Shown: piece by piece, positions 1-12,279 of the stretch
Numbering within the stretch: position 1 is the stretch's first letter
Layout of the letters: each line of letters begins with the position of its first letter
Assembly: GCA_030765055.1 (NCBI GenBank)
Contig: CM060958.1
Span: 84,685,494-84,749,493, forward strand
Length of the DNA stretch: 64,000 nt
Direction: 5' to 3'
Source: Mantis religiosa
Taxonomy: Eukaryota > Arthropoda > Insecta > Mantodea > Mantidae
Made by a program: the position numbers and the translations under genes
Notes under the pieces: model-generated
Told to the model about the DNA's origin: nothing
The model's input: only the letters and a program-made list of their open reading frames with translations
Database searches by the model: none

Positions 1-788
1 TGTATGTGAGATATTGGTTACTATAAATTTGCAAAAGTAACTCTAGGCAGAATACAGGAAATTAGAAAGGCTGTGAAAATTACACAATAGTGAAGTGAAG
101 AAATGCTTTTATTGTACAGTAACGATGAATATAGTAAAATTATTTCCATATAAAATTATTTGGCTTCATCACCTGCAAAAGACTATCTTGCCAGCACATA
201 CAAATTTTTTTCCATGTAATTGAAGTTCGAAATAATGGTTGTCTTTCTCTCTCTCTCCCCAGTCATTATCTCTTATATGTCATCCCTTCAAAATGAGTTG
301 CAGGAAACTTCTAAATAATTTGGATCACTGAGCATGCCTGCATATTTTGTATATTTTACCTTCCAAAATATTTACATTTGTGGGTGGCCACGAATGCTGT
401 CTTAATGTAAAATAATTTAACAGAAATATCTATTTATTTTTATTTTCTAGCAAAACAATATTCATTTTAAAAATATCACTTGCATGTCAGAAATGTGAAC
501 TATTATGCTGTTTAAATTCAGTATCAGATAAAAATGGTTTCGTTACTACAGTTCTTGTAAGTTTTAAATGCCTGAAACTATGATACTTAGGCTTATAGAT
601 ATTTTCATATGTAGTAAAGAATAATAGAACTTAAATCTATTGTTCCATATTTAATTCATGATCCTGTCATGCCATGTAAGTGCATTGTATTTGATCCCAG
701 CGAGTGAGCTGAGTATTGTCTGTGTTTTGTTGTTGCTTATGCATGATGTCAATGTTGCTTGCTTGTTATTGTGCAATGGTAACTACAG
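1..788 (+). other. Intron sequence upstream of the first visible exon
   Basis: AT-rich; a CT-rich stretch lies at 246-259. No exon, RNA gene or mobile element recognised. Confidence 0.7.
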
Positions 789-985
789 ATGGAAATGCAT
801 GGACTGCATCCAGCTCAGATTTTGACCAGTACCTCATGATAGACCTTGGTCAGGTGAGAATTGTGAAGGCAATTGCAACACAGGGACGGCCCCATTCATC
901 AGAATATGTAATGGAATATGCCATCAGCTATGGAACAAATGGACTGGACTATGCCGATTACAAAGAGCCTGGTGGCAATACAAAG
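789..985 (+). CDS. Nrx-IV: Nrx-IV exon, discoidin domain, alternative version A
   Basis: Internal coding exon of the Caspr-family protein Neurexin IV, a membrane adhesion protein of septate junctions that works with Contactin and Neuroglian. The exon is bounded by ACAG (785-788) and GTGAGT at 986. It needs one base from an upstream exon to complete its first codon and ends on a codon boundary. The 65 full codons read as the middle of an F5/8C discoidin domain: an early Trp, a Y-L-M-I-D-L-G strand, then K-A-I-A-T-Q-G-R and E-Y-V-M-E-Y. Exon 6710-6906 is homologous with the same length and phases, so the two are alternatives. The polypyrimidine tract before this exon is weak, fitting regulated use. 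No upstream partner exon is visible in 1-788. Confidence 0.93.
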
Positions 986-2590
986 GTGAGTCCTCTAGAG
1001 AATATTGTGTTATTTTTTTTATGTTCTGTGATGATTTAACACACCTTATTGTGTGTTCCAATGCAGATTTTTCCAGGATGATAAATGTACACATCACATT
1101 TTCTCAACACTGAGAATGATCTTTGTCTTTTAGCTATTAAGCTGAATTTTAAATTAGAGATACGTGAAATCAATTGTTATGGGTTATTGTAATGTACAGC
1201 TTTGTTTCTATTTGCATTGCTTTGTCAGCGTTTGTTAAAATAACCATTTGAGTGTTAATCACCAGATCGCTAAACATACACGCGCACACACATACACACA
1301 TATATAGTTAAACAAAAAGGGATCAGTATTATGAAAAGTGAAGATACATAACCTAATAACTGTGGTTCCTAAAATTAATATTGTAACAGTTTGATATTTA
1401 GCTTTCTTTCACACCTGTTTTAAATTGGTGTGACTCTTCCATCAGATGCTTCTTTTAAGGGATAGGAAAAATTTAGAAAACATTTATGAAATGTCATAGC
1501 AATCTTGAATATATTGAATGTTCTGAAACAGTAAAAGGTGATCCAGGACTTGGGAAATCAGAGTTAAAGAAGAGAGGAGAAATACATTTTTAAAAATTTT
1601 GCTGTGAAGTTGTGCTTGTTTTGTAACATGAGTAGTTTACAACATTTTTAAATTGAAAAACAATTCTAAAGTGAAAACTTTCAATTTTTTGATTGTTTTG
1701 CAGAACTTAATGTAAGGGTATATAAATTGGCAGATGGCTTATGAAAGTTTATAAATGAAATGAGCTTTGATGTTCCTCTTTTCTCAATTTCTAGTAGACT
1801 AGAACGTTGGAAAGTGAATGACATTTATTTTGTTTATTGCCTGCTGCTGTAACTTAGTAGATTAACAACATTAATAATTTTGAATTTATAATCTGTTCTT
1901 TATCTGTTTTTGTGTAACAAGGTACAAGACTCAAAACCTTTCATGCATGCTTTGGTCTCACATCTCTTATTTTCTGATGTGGTAATCTTATTATTGATAC
2001 TCAGACATTTAAGGGAAAACTTCTTCACATCCAATTGATGTGATCTTTTCAGTTGTCTCTGTATTTTATTAGTGACATACAATTACAAGTTTTCTTATGT
2101 TTATTTGGAGTTAAATCAGTACATATACAGTTCTTCACATCTCATGAATCTGTCTCAACTGCTTCCAGTCTTTTGCAATATTTTTACTTTTTATGCATGT
2201 TTCACTTCCTTGAATTTTTTGTCATAGCTTTACAAAAAGTTACAGCTAAATTACTTTTGCTACACTTCTCTGATTTCTTTGTGTAGTTCCACATAAGTTT
2301 TGGCTATTTTTAATTATTTCTGTCTTTGTAATAACATATCATTACACCATGTTAGTTGAAGACTGAGCAAAAACTTGAGATAGTATAACATTCTGCCGAT
2401 AGAAATTTAAAGTATGTTGTAAAAACATCATACAGTTACATGTGGTAGTATCCAAAAATAATATTAATATTAAAAGATGCATTTTGAGAAAATAGAATTA
2501 AAAGTTTGCACACTTATTAATGTTAACTTTGATGTGTAACTTGCATTAGGTATATCACTTCAAAGAAAAAATTTGAAATGGACAGTAAGC
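986..2590 (+). other. Intron sequence between the alternative exons, 5' part
   Basis: AT-rich with a CA-rich patch at 1278-1302 and a U-rich stretch 26 bp past the donor (1010-1019). The short open frames at 1900-2286 have no recognisable domain. Confidence 0.65.
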
Positions 2591-2602
2591 ATTTGTTCTT
2601 AT

Positions 2603-2819
2603 GCACAATTGGAAGAATTTAGTACCAGTGATGTCAAAATTAATTGAAAAAATTATTTGTAGTAGGTTTTTTGACACTTCGTCACTTACACTTTTATACT
2701 ATTGAGGGACTTTCAAAAGAGGTTGTAAGTGTATGCGATGGCTTCCAAAACTATTCCCTTAATAACACAAAAATGTAAGTGACAAAGCGTCAAAAAATCG
2801 ACTACAAATAGTTTTTTCA
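2603..2819. mobile_element. Short palindromic Penelope-derived insertion
   Basis: A 217-bp insertion flanked by the perfect 12-bp duplication ATTTGTTCTTAT (2591-2602 and 2820-2831). The two halves are degenerate inverted copies: the left end reads ATTTGTAGTAGGTTTTTTGA and the right end contains its near complement. The same termini bound the Penelope copy at 35320-36013 and the palindrome at 41913-42041. It has no coding capacity. A decayed hammerhead-like segment is visible around 2739-2765. Confidence 0.8.
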
Positions 2820-3047
2820 ATTTGTTCTTATTCTTGTTTAGCAGGAGATATTCAATCTAAGGAGATAAACTGGCGTGTTTATATAATTCATAATTTTTAA
2901 TAAACTTAAGAAGATACTTTTTCATCCTTTATTTCAGACAATATTAATTTTAGGACCTATGATTATTTGGTTTTATGAACATCTTCACTTCTCAGAATGC
3001 TGTAAACTTCCAGTTTATCACCCTCTATAAAACTGAAATATGAAATA

Positions 3048-3062
3048 TACTAATCTCTTAAC
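3048..3062 (+). promoter_or_regulatory. Candidate STAR-protein (HOW/Quaking) splicing element
   Basis: The intron between the two alternative discoidin exons contains TACTAAT, four bases, then TAAC. This matches the bipartite Quaking/HOW response element (ACUAAY plus a nearby UAAY). HOW is reported to control glial choice of the equivalent exon in Drosophila. A lone TACTAAC also sits at 4208-4214. In AT-rich introns such matches arise by chance, so this is a candidate only. Confidence 0.3.
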
Positions 3063-3329
3063 TCATGAGGTGTCTTTACTGTAACATACTATGAGTTGTG
3101 GTCTCATGGCATCCTATGTTTAAACTGAGATTTAACGAATAAATGATTTGAAAATTGTTATTATGTTTACACAACATTTATTTCTCCAAATATTTAAGCA
3201 GTGTGTAAATAAGCTTTGTGATTTCATTTCACTAAATGGTTTTTGATTATTTTTACTTTCTATGACACAAAATCATACACTGTTGTGCCATTTCTAAAAA
3301 AAAAAAAATAGTACACATAAATGTTCACA

Positions 3330-3745
3330 TAAACTAAAACTTATAAACCAGAGTCAAAGAACATTTTGGAAACATCAAATTGAAACAGAAAGACAAGTCA
3401 GCAGTAGCATTTCACTTTTGGAACGAAAACCTTTAACCTTGATCCAAGTCCAAAGTTATTAAAATGTGTGGTAAACCATAACTGACAGTGTGGAAGAACA
3501 TCTTAATGTGGGAATATAAAGACAGCAATACACTTTGAAATCCCACCAGTCAGTAATTTGATAAAGAAGTTTATTGTTCCATCACCAGAGACAAGACCAC
3601 AGGCCACAACAAACAACAGTTGGGCATTGGGCCTTTGAGATTGAAAATGGAAGCAACAGCTACCGAAACTAGTCTCTCAAAAATCAAAATGTAAGTCATG
3701 TAGTGTGAAAAATTCACTACATATAGTTTTATCAATTAACTACTG
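3330..3745 (+). pseudogene. Penelope-like element 3' fragment, GIY-YIG endonuclease remnant
   Basis: Degenerate copy of the C-terminal endonuclease part of a Penelope-like element, alignable by eye with 35640-35930. The motifs for R-V-K-E-H-F, S-A-V-A-F-H-F-W-N-E and the I-P-P-V tail survive with frameshifts. The 3' end carries a hammerhead-like segment with stem I TTGAGA/TCTCAA around TTGAAAAT and GAAACTAGTC (about 3640-3690). Confidence 0.75.
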
Positions 3746-5176
3746 TTAGAGAATCTGTGTTATGCTCTGAAATGTTGTATCTTTGTAGAAAGTGAATAGT
3801 TTCCTTTCACATAAAACTAAATTTCAGACTTTAAAAATGTTCTCATAAAAACTGTCCTGGCTAGATAGAAAGAAAATCTGTAATATTGTCATCAATACTG
3901 GGACCTAGAATTCAGGTCGATTGTATAACTATTTCTTATTCTTGTTTTTCTTTTTCTTGTTGTTTTCTCCTCCACTTATGTACAGAATATGTTCAATTTT
4001 AAGCTGATATTTTAAGTATTTTATTGGAACATCAGAGAAATGAGTATCTTGAACATGTTACAATTTTGCAAGGTACTTCACACCCCATGTTTTAGACTCT
4101 CTCTCTCTTGATTTTTCAAGGCACATTTACGTGAGAATAGTGTTTTTCTCCTTTTCTTTGGATCACAAAGTTTCTTTTTTTTTTCTGTTGATCTTTGGTC
4201 CAGTTTATACTAACTCCCAAAACTCAAAAAGCAAGCCCTCAATACTTATTTGAGGTGGAATTGTTAAGTTCTTTTTTTCATGTGAATAGTAACAAGTTGC
4301 TTTACAAGTTTGTTCTAAAGTTCAGCCAGCTCTCAACTCATTTGGGTAGCTGTTATGCAATACATAAGCATTGACACAGCTGATATATATAGTTCTGTAA
4401 GATACTGTTGTGGTCCATCTATAACTTCTCCTTCCTGATCATCAGTGATGTCTTTCCAGCAGCAGCAAAAGCTGAGCTCCCATAATCTACCAAGAGTTGT
4501 TGGTCTCAAAATTAAACAAAATTCAGACAAAAATTCAGTCAAAACTTCAGTCAAAATTCCTTTCAAACTAAAATAAAATAATTCTTTCTACGCCAGGGTG
4601 CTAATGATAGCATTCTATCCTTTTAGAGGAGTCAATAGACTACCTCATATGCCTTCCACCATCCTCAAATAAAAACAGTCATCCTAACCCATCCCGAAAA
4701 GAAAATCCTATCTGTGGTTAAACCCTATTCTGGGTGGGCACACAGCAACAATCTTCAGGCTAACACAAGCCTACCAGTATCTGCGAGCGAGCAGTGATGT
4801 CTATTGCCCTTCTAGTTTCATTACAAAATTAAATAAACTGATGCTATTGTATTCTGTGTATGATGCATGCTGAACAGCAATATAATTGCTATGTTTTTCT
4901 TTGGCACATGTGAAAGTAGTATCATTTTTCTCATGAACCCATATTGATTGGAGCCTACAGGATGTTTTCTTTTAGGGTGAAATTCCTAGGGTATTCCTCT
5001 TTTCATTTTTCTTATCAGCATTAACCCATATTTTTTTCTGTCATTTTGGGCAAATTGTGCAGAAGAATATTAATTATCATTTCACTGTATTTGTTTGATA
5101 TACATTGTAGGATGCATGCTTTGGATAGGGAGTGAATAGCTTTTATTCTCTGCTGCAAGAGTACTTCCATCATAAT

Positions 5177-5182
<6 letters not shown>
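3746..5182 (+). other. Intron sequence, nothing recognised
   Basis: No gene or mobile element recognised. TACTAAC at 4208-4214 resembles a STAR-protein or branch site. The minus-strand 77-codon frame at 4333-4566 is without known motifs. Confidence 0.55.
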
Positions 5183-5208
<26 letters not shown>

Positions 5209-5210
5209 TT

Positions 5211-5465
5211 GCGCTGCACCGTGGCTCAGTGGTTAGACCGCTTGGCTCTCACCAAGGCGGCCCGGGTTCGATCCCAGGCGACCGCAAAGTGAGATTTGTG
5301 GTGGACAACACGGCGAGGGGGCGGGTTTTCTCCGGGACCTCCGGTTTCCCCTGCCATCACATTCCACCGGTGCTCCATCTTCATCTCATGTATCATCAGT
5401 GTCACTGCCTGTGGTGTCGTATGTAGTAAAAGCGGGCGTTAAACACTACATATTTCATTTCATTT
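5211..5465 (+). mobile_element. tRNA-derived SINE, family 1, full-length
   Basis: The head is tRNA-like: an A box around GTGGCTCAGTGGTTAGACCG and a B box GGGTTCGATCCC. A non-tRNA body then includes GGGCGGGTTTTCTCCGGGAC and ends near GTAAAAGCGGGCGTTAAAC. A 5'-truncated second copy lies at 22268-22425. A 28-base T run (5183-5210) abuts its 5' end, so this may be a compound insertion. Confidence 0.8.
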
Positions 5466-6709
5466 TCATGTATTTTGGTCAACTAGGCTATGAATTTTTA
5501 TTCCTATATGCAAGGTTCCTTAGGATGTCTGAATATGTACCTCCCTCTGAAGGTTACCAGCATTTCTTTGGTGGAAACACATGCACCAGTAGTGTAAGCC
5601 ATCAGGTAGAGAGCTGAAGTGGCTCTTTTTACACAATAAAAAAATATCCCTTCATGTTCCTTCGTTGCCCAGACAGAAGTTTGTCATAGTTTGATTTAAA
5701 ACTTGTGTATGGATGAGGAGGCTAAAGAATGATTTGAGTTCACTCATATCCACATTGTACTATTGTGATCCTTGAGTTTTCTGTTGTGCTCATTCATATT
5801 TAAGTATGAGGTTTGTGAATTGCAGTATCCTCTCAAACAGTGTGTCATCAGTTAATAAATTCCAGATTTCTTAGGCTCTATATGATGGCCAAGAGCTCTG
5901 ATTGCAGTACAAGAACAGGAAGCTGCAAGACAATATTGTCTCTGTGTTTGAAAATCAATATGGGCTAGGATCCCTTGACCATCTAGAACTATTTTTGCCA
6001 TTTTAGTATTCTCTGCAATGATCCTGCTTCATCCAAGTACAGATAGACAGACTCACATTACCATTTCCTGAAGTAGTTCTGCTAATTTATACTCTTTTTT
6101 GCTAGTAGAATTATGGTCACAAGTGATTAGAAACCTCATTTGTCTACTTCTTGATCTATATCTCTGACATCTTCTTCTATCCACCCATCAACAATTTCAT
6201 AAAACTTAGGATTGTTAATATTCAGGAGTTCTTGCAAACACATTCTGTACTATACTGAAGAAAATAGGCATGCAGTTCAGAAAGTACAGCCTAAGAAACC
6301 CCAACTTGTGTCAATAACAAAAAAGCAAGACAACAATGCAAATTACTGCAACACATAGTTGAGTTTCTGAATTTCAAATTGAAGAGCCAATTTGAAAATT
6401 CTTTTGCAGTGAAAGATGATTTCTCATGAGTTAAGCATTAAGGAGTATTTGCGATGCTATTGTTTAAGAGGCACCTCATTTAGATTTCTGTGATTATATG
6501 GTATTTGTTCTATTCATTTACCTCATTAGGTATAAAAATCAATTATTACACATGTTCGTTAGCACAGTATTCATAAGAACATTCTAATACAAAATACAGT
6601 ATTCTAAAAATTGAGACAGTTTATGAAGAAAAACTAAACTGTAATACAGATTCCAAAGCTTCAAGGTTGGGGTTCCTTTTTGAATTGTAAACTTTATCAC
6701 TGATTACAG
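5466..6709 (+). other. Intron sequence before alternative exon B
   Basis: No gene or mobile element recognised. The acceptor of exon B follows a moderately pyrimidine-rich stretch. Confidence 0.6.
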
Positions 6710-6906
6710 GCGCATTAGGTTGGAGTCCTGTAAATAATACTTACAATCACTTTCTAACCATTAACTTCAAAAGCAGAAAAGAGGTTAGAGCAATAGCAAC
6801 CAAAGGTCGAGCAGGCTCTTCTGAGTTTGTCACAGAGTATGTGGTGCAGTATTCTGATGATGGTGATGGTTGGCGCAGCTATGCCAGCATTGTGGGGGAG
6901 CCAGAG
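6710..6906 (+). CDS. Nrx-IV: Nrx-IV exon, discoidin domain, alternative version B
   Basis: Second version of the discoidin-domain exon, after TTACAG (6704-6709) and before a non-consensus donor GTACCT (6907). It also takes one base from an upstream exon and ends on a codon boundary; its length is 197 nt, identical to exon 789-985. Aligned without gaps to version A, about 20 of 65 residues are identical, centred on V-R-A-I-A-T-K-G-R and S-S-E-F-V-T-E-Y, with W-R-S-Y near the end. Splicing A to B would shift the frame, whereas either exon joins in frame to 14787-14928. This is the arrangement of Drosophila Nrx-IV exons 3 and 4, which give glial and neuronal isoforms. Which version is neuronal here cannot be told from sequence. 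Confidence 0.93.
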
Positions 6907-7839
6907 GTACCTTATTTGTGGTCTAGATGTTTGAAACTAAGTATGTTTTTTGTGTGACATCGTAAAACAGTTTTTATAATTTTACAACAAATGGACCTTA
7001 CTTATTTTAATTGAAGATATTTGAAATAGGTGTAGGTGCTTTAATATTGTCAATGCATTCTAAAAATTATATTGAATTTATTTCATGACTTATCTGTTCA
7101 GAAACGAGTCCAAATATTTACCACCGGTCAAGATAAGCATTTTTTTTTTGACAAAGATGGACATAATTGCAAAATAGTGCCATAATTATCAATCAATAGT
7201 TGGTAAATTTTATTCTGTATGCTAAAGTTGATGTATTCAGAATTGTGCTATCCTAAAGATATACATGTGCTGTTTCTGCAGCATTACAACAGCTGTACTT
7301 AGAAATCTTCCATAATCATGTTTACATTCCAGAGCATTTTCTGTAGGGAAATTATGGAAATGCTGTGCTGCATCAGTGGTAAGGATTATCTAAAGCAAAT
7401 TGTAATAATGCTTGGCCTAGTCCAGTAGTAAGAAGATGGATATATACAATTTAGTGCAAGAAGTCCAAACATAGGCAGATGGTTGTATTGCATAACTGCT
7501 TGTACTGCCATGTAGCTGCCATTGCAGTACTTGCAATATCTGAAGTGGAAGTTGGTTAGCAATTTTTATTTGTTTTTGGAAGCTAGGAGCCCTTGCAAGG
7601 TAAAAGTTTCCATCAGGGCAGTGTGTCTTAACAGCAATGTGCAGTTTGCTCTGTGACTGGGAAAGCTACATGAATAAATTGAATGTGAGAACTATTAGGA
7701 AAATGGAAAGACACTATTGTTGGTGAATAATTATATTTCATTCATAGTTAAAACCAAGAGGATTGCATATATAAAATTATGAAATATTTCAAATTTGAAT
7801 AAACTTTTTGTTTTAATTTTACCTTATTAAATTACTTTT

Positions 7840-8119
7840 GGCTGGCCCTGTAGCCCAATTGGTAAAGAGCTTGCTTGCTGTGCATGGGGTCCTGGGTTCG
7901 ATTCCCAGCTGGGGTTTGGATTTTTCTCCAATCAAGATGACTCCCCCATCTTCCATAGAGTCTGGAAGTATGAATGTGTGCGTGATCTAATGATTAAAAT
8001 ACAAAGTACAAGCAACCCAACATAAACAAGTTAACACCATCGATATGTTCCAAAGGAGAACAGCTGCTGATATGATCACTGCAGTTAAAGGGGGGGGGGG
8101 GGTATAAATGGAATAAAAA
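7840..8119 (+). mobile_element. tRNA-derived SINE, family 2
   Basis: A 280-bp insertion flanked by the 11-bp duplication AAATTACTTTT (7829-7839 and 8120-8130). The A-box region TGTAGCCCAATTGG and B box GGGTTCGATTCCC mark an RNA polymerase III promoter. The 3' part ends in a G run and short A-rich tail. Confidence 0.82.
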
Positions 8120-8130
8120 AAATTACTTTT

Positions 8131-11100
8131 ATGAAATAGATTAGGTTTTTCTTTACACTAAATGAATTGTGTGCTCTTTGGTCATTAGGAATGGCAGGTG
8201 TAGATTCAGTTTTAAAATTTAGGTTTGTGCAAACGTAATACAAAATCAGAAAATTGGAATTTCCCCGAATCTTCAAGGAATAGGTATGTTGTACTTAAAA
8301 TGATAGGCAGTACAAGCTGCCTACTGCTGAAAAATACTTTGCTAACCATAGAAATAGGTTTAGCTTAAAAATTAATAACTCTTCATGAATTAACAAACAA
8401 ATCATTTAAGGTGAAAAATATAATTATAAACTTGGACTGTTCCTTTAGTTACCATATATATGAATTTAAGACTTAAGAACATGTAAAACACAATGCATAT
8501 GTTTTATTTCTCTGGCAAGATTTATTGTTGAAACTCTACAATGCCTCTCCTAAATTAAATTGTGGTTTCAAATATTTTCAGAAAAGATATTTGGTCATGT
8601 TGTGTAGAAATTCTGTAACTCTGCTCAGGACTATATAACTATAGCAACCATAATGCAGCTCTGTTGTATACTATTGGCATGGATGGCCAATTTTATGAAA
8701 TGAACTTGTGAATAGGAGGTCTATAGTTTAAATTTCTCTAGGGCGAGCCTCTATAACTTGGGTTTTTTCCCTGGGTTTCCAGTCCACACAGCTGACAAAT
8801 ACTGGAGAAATACCTTAAACTTAGGCATGGAACACTTTCTTCCTGAACTTCTTTTCCCAGTTACTGCTTAATTTCATGTATCGGTTTCTATGCCTGTGTG
8901 AATTTAGTAAGAACAGGAAATAAATACTATAATCTCTATCTCTGTTTTAATTGTAAAATCAAGTTAATTTTAAGCATTTAATTAATGCTTATTAATTAGA
9001 CTTTGTGATTGTTACAACTAGATGAATAAATGAAGCAGTTTTTAGTGTAATGCTAACTTAATTGATGCAAATTCTCAACATTTGACTGTGGAAATGCTTT
9101 AACCATGTTTGTATCACTTAAGTCGATCATGCCAACATAAATGCTAGTACGAGCAAAACTCATAAGTTAAATACGTTAGCTTTATGTGTGCAAACAGTGT
9201 TATTATATTAAGATCATCTGCTTAAAAGACTTTTCAATAGTTCAGTATCTGACAATTTGACCATATTAAGTATAAACCATCCAGTTTTCCAAAAGGTAAA
9301 AATAATGAGATGTTCTTTGACTTCTCTTCACTGTGTATGAATATTTGCTCACACCAGTGCTTAAAGTTAAATTGGAATGCATAAGCCGACAGCAGCAATA
9401 ATAATTTTTCATTAACTTTAACTATAGTAAAATATTTAATTTTTAATCTAAGTAAGATAAGTATTAAGAATTCATAGGTTTTGTTGAGAAGGGAGTAAGG
9501 TCCATTGTTTGTAATCTAGACCATGCTGAAGAAATTGATAGTTTGGAGCAATATTATTGTAACTACATTTAGTACCCTCTAATGTTTGTATTAGGTATGA
9601 GTAGCATTTATATTTCACCTGTGGCTTTGTGATTTTTGGCTTTTGAAGGCTGCTGGTCTCTCGGACAATGTATTTAAGAGATAGTCATTATCAATGTTGC
9701 ATTTCAAAATTTTCTCCATCCCTTCCACTTTTCATTTTTATAGAGTCTGAAATATGCAAAAATCTTTAATTCAATCAGTTATTAAAACTTAGAATGCTTT
9801 GAAAATAAAAGCAACATGATAGCAATATTGATGCAATTAATTTTCATCAGCTTCTGGAGAAGTCTAGAATTGGTTTTTAGTGTGCAAAGTTTTGGTGTTT
9901 TGTTTGTGTTAAGCCTGTATTCTCCTGGCTAACAGAGTATTCATTTACAGTTGGGTGTTTATCAGTATTGCTGTCGCATATATTGTTCACATTAATTACT
10001 GAAAATTTCACATGCCATCTAATGCCGTTTATTCAACCAACATGTTGAGATTGGAATGTGGCTGATGAGCTGAAGCTGCTGCATGATATACTAAATTTTA
10101 CTGTATTTACAAATATTTCTCATGGATTGTTTTGTACCATTTAGTTTCCTTATGTAGGCAAGACTGAAAGTTACTAATATCCATGATGAGTTTTATTAAA
10201 CATTGGAATATTAAATTGTAATAAATGTTATGATAATATTGTTCTGAGCACTTGAAAAGTCATGTATGGTAATGCTAGTGTCTTGAAAATATTTAAATTC
10301 TTTTTGTTTAGATTATTCCGATAATGTGCTTGTGCTGTATTGCATGTATGTAACAGTTGTAATTATACCAAATGCATTTGTACACCTTGACTTATATTAA
10401 GAGCTGTAAAGTAATACCAGTCTTTCTTTTCAGACTTAAGTCATGTTTGGTACATAATTTTCAATCCAGTGTTAATCCTCATATTTTTTTAATAATTACC
10501 TGAATTCCTAGTGTAAAGAAACCCAGTTCTTGAAAAGTATTTCTATTGTTTAACAATAGAAATTTTTTTCTTTTAAAGAGTATAGTTTGGGAAACCGTAA
10601 GTCTTATTTTGTAAGCATGTGATGTTTAATGTGTAGATTTAATTCTTATATTATATTATATTTATTAGTAATGTTCAACAAGATTCTTGCTGCAATTGTT
10701 ATTCTGCAGTTAATTAAGCCAAAGACAAGACTTCATTTCATTAATAACTGCATTCATAATTTCAGACATTCATAATTTTGATAGATTATGATCAATATCA
10801 TTAGTTAAAACAGAAATTAAGGTTTAAAAATTTGGGTTCAAAAATGTTTTTATTTCTTTATCCATTTATGTCTGTCTAAAACATTAACTCTCTTACATAT
10901 TTGTCTAGGGTTAGATTATTAATTTCTTTTGCACAGGAAGAACTACACACTTTAGTTTGTGAGTGTTATCAGAGGATGTTCCGTTTTTTCTCTATTGTAC
11001 GTTTTTGCTCGATACTCATTTCTTAATCGAGTACTCTCTGTTTTAAATTGCAGTGCAGTACAAAAGTTGATGATAATGCAAAAAAGAAAGTAATTGAAAT

Positions 11101-12279
11101 TTAAAGGAAATTTTAGTTATTATATTTGTGAAATGTAGTCATTCTTTTGGAAATTTCTTTAAAACTTTTAACAACAAAGAATAGAAAAAGCTTAGAATTA
11201 ATGTTTGTTTAAAGTGTTTCATGACAGAATATATCAGTCTTGTGTTCTCTTGAACGATCATATGCTAAAGATTATTTACTTTTTACATGTTTAACATCCC
11301 TGCACATCTGCAGAGGCAGTAAATGCTCAAATGTGTCTTGGCACTATAATAGAATTTTAAACATTTGTGTCATACTGTCACACTGCTGAGGTGGGTATAA
11401 ATGTACTGTGTAACTACAGAATATTGCCTAACAGTTACAATTCTGTGCTTATTGGCAGATTTCAACACCAGTCGTGATAATAAGAATGGCTCTTACCAGG
11501 GAACAGTCAATATTTTCCAGAGCCAGACATAGCTTGGTTCCACTCTGTGTCATTCTCCAGTTATTGATCTGTGAAACAAATATGCCACGTTCTCGTAGTT
11601 TAAGAAATAAGAGATTACAAAGTTTTCAGATTGCTTCTTTAGAGTTAGAGAATAATAGTTGGAAAATCTTTAAACTGATAGTCCTTGTTATAATGATTTC
11701 AATTAACTTTCATAATTAAATCTTTCAATATTAATGGATGATGTATAACATAGAGAAATACAAAGTGCATTGGTTGGAGCATTCACACAGTAGGCCAAAG
11801 ATGTCGAGTTCATATTGTAGTATAAGCTCTTCATTTTTAAATTTCATTGTTCTTTTACAAATATAACTCTTGTTTTCTCTCTCTGTAAGGGTTATCTGAC
11901 AATATGGAGTCTAAATTAAAAAAAAATTGTTTTAACAAACCTATAACAATAAGTGTAAAAGGCACAGTTTTCTTGCAGAATTAACCTTCAAGTTAAAAAA
12001 TAAATATATTCAGGTTGGAAGCATACACATTTCTAATGTTCTCCAGTTTTCTTCAATAAATGAAATTACGTTTTATTATACAATTTTGGCCCACTGATAT
12101 GTTAATTGCTGAAAACAAAATGCAATTCCTTTGTTTTGGTGTGTTTAACAAATTAATGTAAAGGGATCCCTTAAGTGTGTTTAATTGACAAAAAGAAATT
12201 AATTAGGTAAATTGATTATTATGAATAAATTTGCCTCGTACAGTTAAACCAGATACTCAAGTATCCAGAATTGTTATTT
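8131..12279 (+). other. Long intron stretch with little recognisable content
   Basis: About 4.1 kb of AT-rich DNA. 8700-8800 vaguely resembles a decayed SINE body. The 81-codon frame at 11474-11719 lacks known motifs. No exon found. Confidence 0.55.

Noticed and set aside
985..6710. Splicing exon A to exon B as a tandem pair of discoidin halves
   Set aside because: Exon A ends on a codon boundary while exon B needs one base from upstream, so the joint is out of frame.
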